Shown here in pieces: positions 54,259-64,000 of a stretch of DNA of 64,000 nucleotides. A model generated the notes under the pieces. The model worked only from the letters and a program-made list of their open reading frames with translations, made no database searches and was not told the origin of the DNA. The position numbers and the translations under genes are program-made. The stretch comes from an uncultured Halomonas sp. (GTDB lineage: Bacteria; Pseudomonadota; Gammaproteobacteria; Pseudomonadales; Halomonadaceae), in contig NZ_CAMPKE010000004.1 in NCBI RefSeq assembly GCF_946887195.1, forward strand, positions 1-64,000. Direction: 5' to 3'. Numbering within the stretch: position 1 is the first letter of the stretch; every line of letters starts with the position of its first letter.

Positions 54259-55764
54259 ATGGCAACAGCGCAGCAACCGGAGCTTCTCGATCTGTTCGTC
54301 GTCGGCGGTGGTATCAATGGCGTCGGTATCGCCGCGGACGCCAGCGGGCGCGGTTTGAAGGTCGGGCTGTGCGAGCAGGCCGACCTGGCCCAGGCGACCT
54401 CTTCGGCGAGCAGCAAGCTGGTGCATGGCGGGCTGCGCTATCTCGAACATTATGAGTTCCGCCTGGTTCGCGAGGCGCTGCGCGAGCGCGAGGTGCTATT
54501 GAAAAAGGCCCCGCATATCGTCTGGCCACTGCGCTTCATCCTGCCGCACCAGGCCCATTTACGCCCGGCCTGGATGATTCGTGCCGGCCTGTTCCTGTAC
54601 GACAACCTGGGCAAGCGCGACAGCCTGGCCGGCTCGCGAGGCTTACGCTTCGATGCCGCGAGCCCACTCAAACCCGAGTTCAAGCGCGGTTTCGAATATT
54701 CGGATTGCTGGGTCGACGATGCCCGGCTAGTCGTGCTCAATGCCTTGCAGGCCCGCGACAAGGGCGCTGAAATTCTGGTCCGCACACGCTGTGTCGAGGC
54801 GCGTGACGAAAACGGCGAATGGCGGCTGACGCTCGAGGACGTTATCAGCGGCGAGCGATTCGAGCGCCGGGCCCGCGCGCTGGTCAATGCCGCCGGCCCT
54901 TGGGTGGAGAGTTTCATCAGCGGTAGCACGACACGCAAGTCGCGCTACGGCATCCGCATGATTCAGGGCAGCCACGTCATCGTGCCGCGCATCAATACCG
55001 ACGAACGCGCCTATATCCTGCAGAACCGCGATGGGCGGATCGTCTTCGTGTTGCCCTTCGATCAGGACTTCAGCCTGATCGGCACCACCGATGTGCGTTA
55101 CCAGGGCGACCCGGCCAAGGTCAGCGCCAGCGATAGCGAAATCGACTACGTGCTCGATGTGACCAATGCATACTTCAAGGCGCAGCTCGATCGCAGCGAC
55201 GTCATCACGACGTTCTCCGGCGTGCGGCCGCTATGCGACGACGAGTCGGCCGACCCGTCGGCGATGACTCGCGACTACACACTGGATCTCGACCGGCGCG
55301 GTGCGCCGCTGCTATCGGTATTCGGCGGCAAGATCACCACCTATCGCAAGCTGGCCGAGGCCGCCCTGCGTGAACTCGAACCATTGCTGCCTCACATGGG
55401 CGAGCCCTGGACCGCCGAGGCGCCGCTGCCCGGTGGCGATATCGGCTCGCAAGCTAGCTTTTGTGCGCAACTCATGCGCGATTATCCGTTCCTTGGCGAG
55501 GCGCGAGCGCGCCGCTATGCAACCAGTTATGGCAGCCTGTGCCTCGGCTTTCTCGATGGTTGCCAACGAGTCGAGGACATGGGAGAGGACTTCGGTAGTG
55601 GCCTGACTCGCCGAGAGGTCGACTATCTCATCGCCAATGAGTGGGCGCGCGATATCGATGACGTATTGTGGCGGCGCACCAAGATGACGCTGCGTCTCGA
55701 CGACTCCCAGCGTCACCGCCTGGCCAATTATCTCGAAGGCAAGCGCTGTCACCAGGCTGCATGA
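54259..55764 (+). CDS. glpD: Aerobic glycerol-3-phosphate dehydrogenase
   Basis: A 501-residue FAD enzyme of the inner membrane surface that oxidises glycerol 3-phosphate to dihydroxyacetone phosphate and feeds ubiquinone. DLFVVGGGINGVGIAADASGRG is the FAD loop, SSKLVHGGLRYLEHYEF and APHIVWPLRFILPH are family motifs, and LSVFGGKITTYRKLAEAAL closes the FAD domain. It is the target of the two operators just upstream. Confidence 0.96.
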   Translation: MATAQQPELLDLFVVGGGINGVGIAADASGRGLKVGLCEQADLAQATSSASSKLVHGGLRYLEHYEFRLVREALREREVLLKKAPHIVWPLRFILPHQAHLRPAWMIRAGLFLYDNLGKRDSLAGSRGLRFDAASPLKPEFKRGFEYSDCWVDDARLVVLNALQARDKGAEILVRTRCVEARDENGEWRLTLEDVISGERFERRARALVNAAGPWVESFISGSTTRKSRYGIRMIQGSHVIVPRINTDERAYILQNRDGRIVFVLPFDQDFSLIGTTDVRYQGDPAKVSASDSEIDYVLDVTNAYFKAQLDRSDVITTFSGVRPLCDDESADPSAMTRDYTLDLDRRGAPLLSVFGGKITTYRKLAEAALRELEPLLPHMGEPWTAEAPLPGGDIGSQASFCAQLMRDYPFLGEARARRYATSYGSLCLGFLDGCQRVEDMGEDFGSGLTRREVDYLIANEWARDIDDVLWRRTKMTLRLDDSQRHRLANYLEGKRCHQAA

Positions 55765-55832
55765 CACCTACTCCCGAGGCGCCGTTCATGTTATTCAGTT
55801 AAAACACGAACGATACGCTCAGGGAGATTTCG

Positions 55833-56906
55833 ATGCTCGATATCGGCCTCGCCATTGTCGCCGCGGCATTGGTGCTCGCCACGTTGGTTCCCTTTCTGCA
55901 TCTGCGCTACTGGTGGGTGCGTGGCTTCGATTTTCCCCGTCTGCAATTCGCCGTGCTGGCAGTCATCGTCGCACTGGCTCAGGGGCTGCTCGGAGACGCC
56001 GGCTGGCGCTGGTGGGATATCGCGGCCCTACTGTTGGTCGCCATCATCCAGGGCGCGCATATTCTGCCTTGGACACGGCTGTGGCCGAAGCCGGTCAGAT
56101 CGTCCACTGCCAGCGACGACAGACGCAGCCTGACCGTGATGATCGCCAACGTGCTGACGCCCAATCGCAATGCCGAAGGCCTGCTGCGCCAGGTTCACGA
56201 ACGCCAGCCGCATGTGCTGCTGACGCTGGAATCCGACGACTGGTGGGGCGAGCAACTCGAGCGTTCGCTACAGGCCGAGTGGCCCTACAGCGTCAAGGTG
56301 CCGCTCGATAACCTCTATGGCATGCATCTGTTCTCGCGGATTCCTCTCGAGGAACCCGAGGTGAAATGGCTGATTCAGAGCGACATTCCCTCGATCCATA
56401 CCTGGCTGCGCATGGAGTGCGGGGCACGCATTCGTCTGCATGCGATGCATCCGCGCCCGCCGGCGCCCAGCGAAAGCGAGGAGTCGCTCTGGCGCGATGC
56501 CGAGTTGCTGCTGGTCGGCAAGCACATTCACCAGCACGAACAACCCACTTTGCTGGCCGGCGATCTCAACGACGTGGCCTGGTCGCGTACCACCCGGCGC
56601 TTCTGCCGTGTCAGCGGCATGCTCGACCCGCGCCGCGGTCGCGGCATGTTCAGCACCTTCCATGCCAGCTATCCATTCCTGCGCTGGCCGCTCGATCATA
56701 TCTTCATCAGCGAGCATTTCACGCTGGCGACGATGTGCCGGCTGGATGCCTTCGGCTCCGATCATTTTCCGATCCTCGCCACGCTCTGTTATCGCCCGGC
56801 CCGCGCCGACGAGAACGACGCCCCGGAGGCCGATGCCGAGGAGCGACGCGAAGCCGAGGAGACTATTGAGGAAGCCAAGCGGCGCGGCGACGGCGAAGCT
56901 TGTTAG
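55833..56906 (+). CDS. Membrane-anchored endonuclease/exonuclease/phosphatase (EEP) family protein
   Basis: A 357-residue protein with three N-terminal hydrophobic segments (about 5-85) and an EEP domain from about 98. Catalytic positions are seen in MIANVLTPNRN (Asn), LTLESDDWW (Glu), HAMHPRPP (His), AGDLNDVAW (Asp, Asn) and SDHFPILATL (Asp-His). The last 30 residues are an acidic, Glu/Asp-rich tail. It resembles YafD-like proteins of unknown substrate. GGGAG precedes the ATG. It ends ten bases from the convergent fumC stop with no terminator between. Confidence 0.82.
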   Translation: MLDIGLAIVAAALVLATLVPFLHLRYWWVRGFDFPRLQFAVLAVIVALAQGLLGDAGWRWWDIAALLLVAIIQGAHILPWTRLWPKPVRSSTASDDRRSLTVMIANVLTPNRNAEGLLRQVHERQPHVLLTLESDDWWGEQLERSLQAEWPYSVKVPLDNLYGMHLFSRIPLEEPEVKWLIQSDIPSIHTWLRMECGARIRLHAMHPRPPAPSESEESLWRDAELLLVGKHIHQHEQPTLLAGDLNDVAWSRTTRRFCRVSGMLDPRRGRGMFSTFHASYPFLRWPLDHIFISEHFTLATMCRLDAFGSDHFPILATLCYRPARADENDAPEADAEERREAEETIEEAKRRGDGEAC

Positions 56907-56916
56907 ATGTTTTTCG

Positions 56917-58296
<1,380 letters not shown>

Positions 58297-58380
58297 GACA
58301 TCCTCCTTGTCGCTGAATCGTTCGTCATATCTTATGGCTCAATGAGAGTAGACCATCGAATCCCGGCATATTTCCTGATG

Positions 58381-59454
58381 CTACAGGTCGTGATGCCTGG
58401 GCTCGCCAATAAGCGTTCCGCTGACTTTGAGCCAGAGCACGGAAATGGGTCCCGCGAAGAAATTCACCGTGATGATACGCACCGTTTGGAAGGCGACGAT
58501 CTCGGCGACACTCAACCCGAGGGTCGCGGCGGTAATCATCATTTCGGCAATACCGCCCGGCGCGCCCGCCAGCGTCATCACCGGCATCGGAATCGCCAAG
58601 GGGCCGGCAATCAGTATGGCAGTGGTAATGATGATGACCGAGGTCAAAAGCGAAACGAGCAGCCCAATGGCCAGAATACGCGGCATTCGGGCGATTTCTT
58701 CGCGATCGAATCGTGAACCGAGGGCCAGACCGATGGCGACCTGGGCTCCGATGAACAACCAATTGGGTACACCGGCGTCAATCGTTCCCGTCAGCGTATC
58801 CACGACGGAGACCAGCAGCGCACCGACGATGAACGCATTCTGAATGCCGAAGCGATCCATCCCCCAGCCAACGCCATAGCCCACGGCTAACAGCACTAGC
58901 GTGCCGATGCCGAAGGTTCCGCCGCCTAGCGACAAACCGGTCGCGCCTCCCGTCTTGTCCAGAATCAGCGCCAGCAGAAAAGGCAGCAGGATAACCAGCG
59001 ATGTCACTCTCATCGCCTGGATCAGCGATATCGCCGTGCTCGCGCCCTTGGTATCGCCACCCAGAAAGGCCATTTCGGCGACCCCGCCCGGTAGATTCGC
59101 CAGCAGCGCCGTTCGCCGGTCCAGGCGCGCCCAGCGCTCCAGGAGTAGCGAACACACAGCGGCGACCAGCAGCGACCAGAGCGCAAATAGCACCATCCAG
59201 GGCAGTCGCCATAGCAAGGAAACCAGCACCCCGGCGGTGACGCCATGGCCGACGGCGGTTCCTACGATCACCTGTGCGCCCTGGCGCATCAGCCTGGATT
59301 CCGCAAGCCCCGCCCCGCTAAGCGCGGCAATCGCGCTCACCAGCATGGGCCCGAGTATCCAGGCCAGAGGAATGCCTACCAGCGTGGCGGCATAACCGGC
59401 CAGCAACGCGCAGGCGACGATGATCGAGCGTGAGAGGATGCGCGACGTGCTCAC
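58381..59454 (-). CDS. AbrB-family membrane protein (putative transporter/regulator)
   Basis: A 357-residue integral membrane protein with two repeated halves, matching the AbrB (PF05145) duplication family. LPGGVAEMAFLGGDTKGAS and LAGAPGGIAEMMITAATLG are the repeated GGxxEM motifs. The start is a GTG at 59454 overlapping the stop of the SDR gene; the open frame to 59868 is inside that gene. Its biochemical role is not known; some relatives sit with tricarboxylate-transport and hydroxy-acid genes, as here. Confidence 0.83.
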   Translation of the reverse strand: MSTSRILSRSIIVACALLAGYAATLVGIPLAWILGPMLVSAIAALSGAGLAESRLMRQGAQVIVGTAVGHGVTAGVLVSLLWRLPWMVLFALWSLLVAAVCSLLLERWARLDRRTALLANLPGGVAEMAFLGGDTKGASTAISLIQAMRVTSLVILLPFLLALILDKTGGATGLSLGGGTFGIGTLVLLAVGYGVGWGMDRFGIQNAFIVGALLVSVVDTLTGTIDAGVPNWLFIGAQVAIGLALGSRFDREEIARMPRILAIGLLVSLLTSVIIITTAILIAGPLAIPMPVMTLAGAPGGIAEMMITAATLGLSVAEIVAFQTVRIITVNFFAGPISVLWLKVSGTLIGEPRHHDL

Positions 59455-60206
59455 GGCATGAACCGGCCACCATTGACATGCAGAGTCTGGCCGGTGACGT
59501 AGATATCGCGCGGATCGGCCAGCGCCAATACGGCGCGCGCCACGTCTTCGGACGTGCCCACGGCGCGTGCGGGGCCTTTCTCCTCCAGATGCGGAATCGA
59601 CTGCCCCGGCTTGCGGCTCGTGTCGATGGCACCGGGAACCACGCAGTTGACCCGGATGCGGCCCAGGCCCTCTTCCGCCAATGCCTTGGTCAGGCCTACC
59701 AGACCGGCCTTTGCGGCAATCACATGCGGACGCCCGGTCTTGGGCTGGTGCGCGCTCAGCCCACCGAGATTGACGATTGCACCTTTGCGATCCTCGGGCA
59801 GGCGGCGAAACAGTTGCTGCGAGGCCATGAAGGCGCCGGTGAGAACGACATCGACGACCCCTTCCCACTCCTGCCGGGTAATCTCGAGAAGCGGCGTGTG
59901 AGGGCGATTGGCGGCGCCATTCACCAGCAGGGAAACGGGCTGCCCCAGGCGTGCTTCGGCGTGATCGTAAATCGTATCGATGGCAGCGTCGTCCGCCAGA
60001 TCGACAAGCAAGCCCGTGACGTTCTCGCTCTCGCCACCAAGTAACGCCAATGCCGCATCGAGCGCCTCACGGTCCGCGCCGCCGACGATGCAGACTTTCG
60101 CGCCGCAGTGACGGAAGGCCTGGGCGGTCGCCAGGCCGATATTACGCGAACCGCCCGTGACAATGGCGCAATGGCCGCTTAAATCGTTCGTCCAGTTCAT
60201 CGACAT
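59451..60206 (-). CDS. SDR-family protein with atypical active site
   Basis: A 251-residue Rossmann-fold protein. AIVTGGSRNIGLATAQAF (NAD(P) loop at about 14-31) and LLVNGAANRP (NNAG-like) are present. The active-site helix reads GRPHVIAAKAGLVGL: Lys166 is there, but the Tyr position is Val162 and the Ser position is Gly149. It therefore lacks the usual Ser-Tyr-Lys triad, although the rest (VNCVVPGAIDT) is normal. It may be a non-redox or differently catalysed member. The stop overlaps the AbrB-family GTG. Confidence 0.85.
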   Translation of the reverse strand: MSMNWTNDLSGHCAIVTGGSRNIGLATAQAFRHCGAKVCIVGGADREALDAALALLGGESENVTGLLVDLADDAAIDTIYDHAEARLGQPVSLLVNGAANRPHTPLLEITRQEWEGVVDVVLTGAFMASQQLFRRLPEDRKGAIVNLGGLSAHQPKTGRPHVIAAKAGLVGLTKALAEEGLGRIRVNCVVPGAIDTSRKPGQSIPHLEEKGPARAVGTSEDVARAVLALADPRDIYVTGQTLHVNGGRFMP

Positions 60207-60295
60207 ATCTCATCCATAGAGAACGCTGTAAGGAAGCGATGCGGGACAATCGCAGAGGAATTCCGGCAGCCTAACCAGTCCAGCGGCAGGTCTTC

Positions 60296-60358
60296 GCGAG
60301 GGCGCTGTAAACCCATCCCTGGGCGCTACTTTTGCCATCCATGGCAAAAGACCCTCGC
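60296..60358. repeat. Structured intergenic element with nested palindromes
   Basis: GCGAGGG at 60296-60302 pairs with CCCTCGC at 60352-60358 and encloses a CCCA/TGGG hairpin (60312-60323) and a ten-base-arm palindrome CTTTTGCCAT-CC-ATGGCAAAAG (60329-60350). It looks like a REP-type repeat between the SDR and MmgE/PrpD genes. No second copy is seen in this window. Confidence 0.55.
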
Positions 60359-60402
60359 TTCGGCCTGCCCCTGGCCTCCCGCATACTGCAATAGCCCGCC
60401 CT

Positions 60403-60428
60403 GTGCCGAGACGCTTTCGCCTCGGCAC
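60403..60428 (-). terminator. Hairpin after the MmgE/PrpD gene
   Basis: GTGCCGAG pairs with CTCGGCAC around a ten-base loop, nine bases downstream of the stop at 60437. No T tract follows on the minus strand, so termination strength is uncertain. Confidence 0.45.
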
Positions 60429-60436
60429 CGCACGGC

Positions 60437-61882
60437 CTAGGCGCTGAGTAACTTGGTAAGTTCGCGAACGGAACCCAGATTCTCCAGGTTGCGCACGGTA
60501 TCGATCAATGCCTCGGTGCGATTCTTGTCCCAGCCGGCGAACTCGGCGCAGCCACGGAACTTGTCGGCCACCTCGTCGTAGCTCATCGGATTGGCGGGGC
60601 TACCCTTGCCGAAATCGGCGCGTCCGGAAATCGTCCGCCCATCCTTGAGATGGATGTCGATGATGGTCGTCATCTTATCGTAGCCGGCGGCCTCGGCTTC
60701 GGGGTGCACGCCGAAATGGACCCGCTCGATCATCGCCTGGACATCGTCGCGATTGACGACCTCATCGGTGAACTCGGGCAGGCTGCCGCGCCGCTCGAGC
60801 AGCAGGATCGCCATGCAGAACTCCATGGAGAACTTGGCCTGGAGTTCGTTGCTGGGGCGATGGTGAATCAGCGCGTTGGGCATGTTGTGGTTGGTGCCGA
60901 CATCCACCCGCTCGACCTGCTCGGGCTTGATGTCGTTCTCGAGGATCAACTCCAGCATCCGAGTCATGCCGGGATGCGTCAGGGAGCCCGATGGGTTCGG
61001 CTTGATCGACACACCCGGCTCCAGGAACGTCCAGGGATCGCCCAACTTGCCGGAGATCGCTTCCAGCAGGTAGCCGCCGCCATGCGCCTGGAAGAAGCCG
61101 CGTGGGGATTCGAGGATCTTGTCCGTGGCGGTCCAGCCTGCGCGGGCGAAATCCGCGGCGACCACACCGGACTCCGAGGAGCGGCCGGCATGAAACGGCT
61201 TGGTCATGGTGCCGAAGTTTTCGCGCAGGCCGGCGGATTGGCTGGCCGCGATGGCCAGGGCGCGTAGCGTGGTCGGCTCGTCGAGATCGTACAGCTTCGA
61301 GGCGGCCGAGGCGGCGGCCAGCGTGCCGCAAGTGGCGGTGGCATGAAAGCCGTGCTGGTAGTGGCGGGGCGAGATCGCCTCGGCCACCTTGGTCTCGACT
61401 TCCACGCCGAGATGATAGGCCAGCATGAATTCCCGACCGCTCATGTCCTGGGTTTCGGCAATCGCCAGCGCCGCCGGCAGGCAAGGCGCCGTCGGATGCG
61501 TCAATAGGCCGTAGACGCGATCCGGCCCCACCGCGAGCTGGGTATCGTCGTAGTCGTCGGCATGAATGCCGACACCGTTGGCAAAGGCGGCGAAGCGCTC
61601 GGATACCCGCATGTCGGTGCCGATGACGGTGGCTCCACCGCTCAGCCTCTGCTGCTTCAGGTAGTCCTGAACGATGCGCCCGGATTGCGCCACGGAGCCG
61701 GACAGTGCGAGCCCCAGGCCATCGAGGATCGATTTCTTGCCGATGGCGATCAACTCCTCCGAGAGCGCCTGATAATCGGTGCCATGAATGAATCGCACCA
61801 CCTCGCGGGTCAGGCCCTCACCATGGGTCGAGTCGATATCGGGCGTGAATTTCTCGATGGATGGTTTCTGGCTATCGGTCAT
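60437..61882 (-). CDS. MmgE/PrpD family protein
   Basis: A 481-residue member of the family that includes 2-methylcitrate dehydratase PrpD, cis-aconitate decarboxylase and iminodisuccinate epimerase. DYDDTQLAVGPDRVYGLLTHPTAPCLPAALAIAE and YQHGFHATATCGTLAAASAASKLY contain the characteristic DDT, HPT and GFHxTxxxG motifs; KPFHAGRSSESGVVAADFARAGWT is also diagnostic. Substrate is unknown. It lies 64 bases after the enolase-superfamily gene, with which it may share a pathway for a multi-carboxylate or hydroxy acid. Confidence 0.87.
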   Translation of the reverse strand: MTDSQKPSIEKFTPDIDSTHGEGLTREVVRFIHGTDYQALSEELIAIGKKSILDGLGLALSGSVAQSGRIVQDYLKQQRLSGGATVIGTDMRVSERFAAFANGVGIHADDYDDTQLAVGPDRVYGLLTHPTAPCLPAALAIAETQDMSGREFMLAYHLGVEVETKVAEAISPRHYQHGFHATATCGTLAAASAASKLYDLDEPTTLRALAIAASQSAGLRENFGTMTKPFHAGRSSESGVVAADFARAGWTATDKILESPRGFFQAHGGGYLLEAISGKLGDPWTFLEPGVSIKPNPSGSLTHPGMTRMLELILENDIKPEQVERVDVGTNHNMPNALIHHRPSNELQAKFSMEFCMAILLLERRGSLPEFTDEVVNRDDVQAMIERVHFGVHPEAEAAGYDKMTTIIDIHLKDGRTISGRADFGKGSPANPMSYDEVADKFRGCAEFAGWDKNRTEALIDTVRNLENLGSVRELTKLLSA

Positions 61883-61946
61883 GCTCTCTCCTCAGCGTCG
61901 AATGACGCACTGTCGTTAGGGAACCAGGTATCGAACGATGACTCGC

Positions 61947-63059
61947 TCAAGCCGATACCCGCGTGTCCTTCAAGCCTTCCCGATCGACCGTCAGGCCAAG
62001 GCCGGGGGCATCGGGGATAGCGATCATGCCGTTCTCGGGGCGCGGCGGGTCGACGAAGATGGTTTCGCCGACCGACACCATGCCCAGGTGCCACTCCACC
62101 AGCCAGCCGTTCATCAGCCCCGCCATGGTGTGCATATTGAACAGTGGCCAGCCGCCGCCATTGGCAATCGGCAGGTTATAGATCTGCGCCAGATGGGCCG
62201 CCTTGCGCGCTTCGGTATAGCCGCCGCAGTAAGTGCAATTGGGTTGCAGGATATCCACCGCCTGATGCTCGACCAGTTCCCTGAGACGCCAGCGGTGGCC
62301 CTCCATCTGCCCGGCGGCCAGCGGTATGCGTGTCGAGCGGCGCAGATCGGCCAGTGCCCGGGCGTCGTTCTGGTATAGGGGCTCCTCGAACCAGGTGATG
62401 TTGCACTCCTCCACCGCCCGGCACAGCAGCTTGGCTTCCACCGGGCTGAACAGGTAGTTGGCATCCATCATGATGTCGATGTCGTCCCCGACCGCCTCGC
62501 GAATCGTGCGCACGCGGGCGGCATCTTCACGCCAGCCGCCCTTGTCCACGCCGACCACGGTCTTCAGCGCACGGAAACCGTTCTCGACATGCAGCCTGGC
62601 TGCCTGCGCCAACAGATCGCGATCGTATTGCGGAAAGCCGAAGGTGACATAGGCCGGCGCGCTGGCCTGGTTACCGCCGAGAAGCTGAGCGACCGAGCGA
62701 TTGGCCTGCTTGCCCTGGATATCCCAGAGCGCGATGTCCAGGCAGGACAGCGCCATGGATACGGTGCCGGTCATCGCGCGTGGATTGAGCTTGCTGAACA
62801 CCCGCTGGTGAATGGCCTCGGTGTCGCGCGGGTCCATGTCCCTGACCACCGGCAGAAAGTGTTTTTCCAGGGCAACGACGACCGACTCGGCCAGAAAGTG
62901 CCCCGTCAGGCCGCAGCCGACGATACCGTCATCGGTCTCCACCTCACAGAAGACGAAAAGCTTCTGCTCCTCGCGGCCATACCCCGCCACCTTTCCTTCC
63001 AGCAGGGGAATCTCAATGGACGTGGTATGCAGGCTTGCCCGGATATCCTTGATTTTCAT
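61947..63059 (-). CDS. Enolase-superfamily enzyme (mandelate racemase/muconate lactonizing type)
   Basis: A 370-residue protein of the MR/MLE superfamily that abstracts a proton alpha to a carboxylate. Lys166 in FRALKTVVG, metal ligands Asp199 (MMDAN), Glu225 (WFEEP) and Glu253 (AAGQMEG), and His310 (PLFNMHTM) are in the expected order on the barrel strands. A likely role is acid-sugar dehydratase or racemase. It is the first gene of the minus-strand cluster and is divergent from the TTT-type binding protein. Confidence 0.87.
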   Translation of the reverse strand: MKIKDIRASLHTTSIEIPLLEGKVAGYGREEQKLFVFCEVETDDGIVGCGLTGHFLAESVVVALEKHFLPVVRDMDPRDTEAIHQRVFSKLNPRAMTGTVSMALSCLDIALWDIQGKQANRSVAQLLGGNQASAPAYVTFGFPQYDRDLLAQAARLHVENGFRALKTVVGVDKGGWREDAARVRTIREAVGDDIDIMMDANYLFSPVEAKLLCRAVEECNITWFEEPLYQNDARALADLRRSTRIPLAAGQMEGHRWRLRELVEHQAVDILQPNCTYCGGYTEARKAAHLAQIYNLPIANGGGWPLFNMHTMAGLMNGWLVEWHLGMVSVGETIFVDPPRPENGMIAIPDAPGLGLTVDREGLKDTRVSA

Positions 63060-63461
63060 TGTTTTCCTCGATATCGGCTGGGTGCGGGCCGCGCTAGCGG
63101 CCTTCGTACAGTCGTTCCGTTTGGCGCCTCTACGCCATGAATCCTAGCGTCATTTCAATATTGCTAACAGTTGACTATAGTATCAAATGTGGCCTGTTTA
63201 CGCCGAATAGGTCGTTTATGTCACCGGCGCGATAGCCATCAGGCTGAGATTTACTGGCCGCGAGCGCTCAGTAGCTCCGCCAGGACAAGGTTTCAATCGA
63301 CATCCGCCGTCAGATAGCCTAACGTTGGTTGATAATATTTTGTTGACAGTTTGCAAATAAAAAACAGAGGCTAAACTGAAGGAGCTACCAAAGCCGGGAA
63401 GCAACAACAAGAACAACGCGCCAAGCATGACTCGTACAACAAGACAAAGAGGGAGATCTCA
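63060..63461. other. 402-bp divergent regulatory region
   Basis: No gene is seen. On the minus strand TTGATA (63187-63182 region) and CAATAT about 17 bases later form a weak promoter for the enolase-superfamily gene, overlapping TTGACTATAGTATCAA (63171-63186), which has short inverted TTGA/TCAA arms. On the plus side an AT-rich tract with TTGACA at 63343-63348 precedes the binding-protein gene, without a well-spaced -10. A regulator site is likely, but none can be named. Confidence 0.4.
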
Positions 63462-64000
63462 ATGAGAAATATGCTGAACTTCTTGCAAATCGAGAAGCGC
63501 CAACGTTCGTGCGGTATCGGGGCGGCAAGCCTATTGCTGGCCATGGCGCCCTTGAGCGCTGTCGCACAGGATGCGGAAAACTGCAATCCCGAGACGTGGC
63601 CCACCCAGACCATCGAGCTCGTTTCGCACTCCTCGGCCGGGGGCGGTACGGACATGACCATGCGCATGTGGATGGAGGCCGCCGCACAACAGGTCGACGA
63701 AGATGTCGTCATCATTTACAAGCAGGGTGGCGGCGCACGTGCGGCGCAGGAGTATTTCCAGCAGCAGGGTGCCGACTGCCATACCATCATGGCACTCACC
63801 CAAACCCACCTTTACACCATCGCGCGTGGCAACTCGCCGATCGGCATCGATGACATACAAGGCGTCGCTCGCGCCATGGACGACCCCTCGGTGATCGTCG
63901 TGCGTGCCGATAGTCCCTATGAGACTTATGAGGAATTGGTCGCCGCGTCGCAGGAACAGGCCCTTACCTGGGGTGTGGCACAGGTCGGCGGTACCGAGCA
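63462..64000 (+). CDS. TTT-type (Bug/TctC) periplasmic solute-binding protein, partial
   Basis: The first 179 codons of a gene that runs off the window. The ATG at 63462 follows GAGGGAG. A signal peptide ends near AVAQD (residue 35/36). The mature part, WPTQTIELVSHSSAGGGTDMTMRMW, has the Bug-family start with the SSAGGGTD carboxylate-binding loop, and the GGGARAAQEYF region follows. Such proteins capture tricarboxylates, dicarboxylates or sugar acids for TctAB permeases, which would be expected just beyond the window. Confidence 0.85.
   Translation, partial: MRNMLNFLQIEKRQRSCGIGAASLLLAMAPLSAVAQDAENCNPETWPTQTIELVSHSSAGGGTDMTMRMWMEAAAQQVDEDVVIIYKQGGGARAAQEYFQQQGADCHTIMALTQTHLYTIARGNSPIGIDDIQGVARAMDDPSVIVVRADSPYETYEELVAASQEQALTWGVAQVGGTE

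Overview
The window looks like the chromosome of a halophilic gammaproteobacterium, most likely a Halomonas relative. The basis is GC-rich housekeeping genes with gammaproteobacterial family members (wbpO/wbpP, tupABC, metNIQ, glpD, fumC, msrC), dense ATGA-type gene coupling, Halomonas-like palindromic intergenic repeats and a TTT-type solute-binding protein. The genus is an inference from general resemblance, not from a database search.

Region 1 (about 0.1-28.9 kb, almost entirely minus strand) is a surface-polysaccharide locus. In transcription order it starts with an H-NS-like silencer, a MntA/HepT-type pair, two tandem Wzz chain-length proteins, a DASS-type anion permease, a second MntA/HepT-type pair, cysQ, a DUF2442/DUF2281 pair, cysD and a cysN-cysC fusion. 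It continues with a Wzx flippase, a low-GC sulfotransferase, Wzy, WbpO, WbpP, glycosyltransferases, a second sulfotransferase, a PglC-like initiating transferase, an aminotransferase, a WbpM-like dehydratase, an O-antigen ligase, GalE and a last glycosyltransferase. Two sulfotransferases plus PAPS synthesis (CysD, CysNC) and PAP removal (CysQ) suggest a sulfated polysaccharide.

Region 2 (29-40 kb) is a molybdenum/tungsten block. tupABC is followed by mobA, mobB, moeA, a moaC-moaD fusion, moaE and moaA, the last five coupled by 4-base overlaps. Divergent from tupA is a sigma-54-type response regulator with its Cache-domain histidine kinase. A near-consensus sigma-54 promoter faces tupA, and a palindrome lies about 140 bp upstream of it, which suggests an undescribed two-component control of oxyanion uptake and cofactor synthesis.

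Region 3 (40-51 kb) holds a PuuR-like regulator, a DUF2384/RES toxin-antitoxin pair, nucleobase salvage genes (uraA, upp, gpt, apt, adenine permease) with ung, ribE, and metNIQ followed by the free-methionine-sulfoxide reductase gene msrC. A terminator abuts the Shine-Dalgarno of uraA. Two tRNA-Val(GAC) genes follow.

Region 4 (51.4-57 kb) is the glycerol regulon: glpK, divergent glpR, and glpD with GlpR-like operators, then an EEP-family phosphodiesterase. A 145-bp palindromic repeat begins at the glpR stop codon and has a clear relative at the upp stop codon.

Region 5 (57-64 kb) contains fumC and a probable hydroxy-acid catabolic cluster: an AbrB-family membrane protein, an SDR-fold protein without the usual Ser/Tyr, an MmgE/PrpD protein and an enolase-superfamily enzyme. 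It is divergent from a TTT-type periplasmic binding protein cut by the window end.
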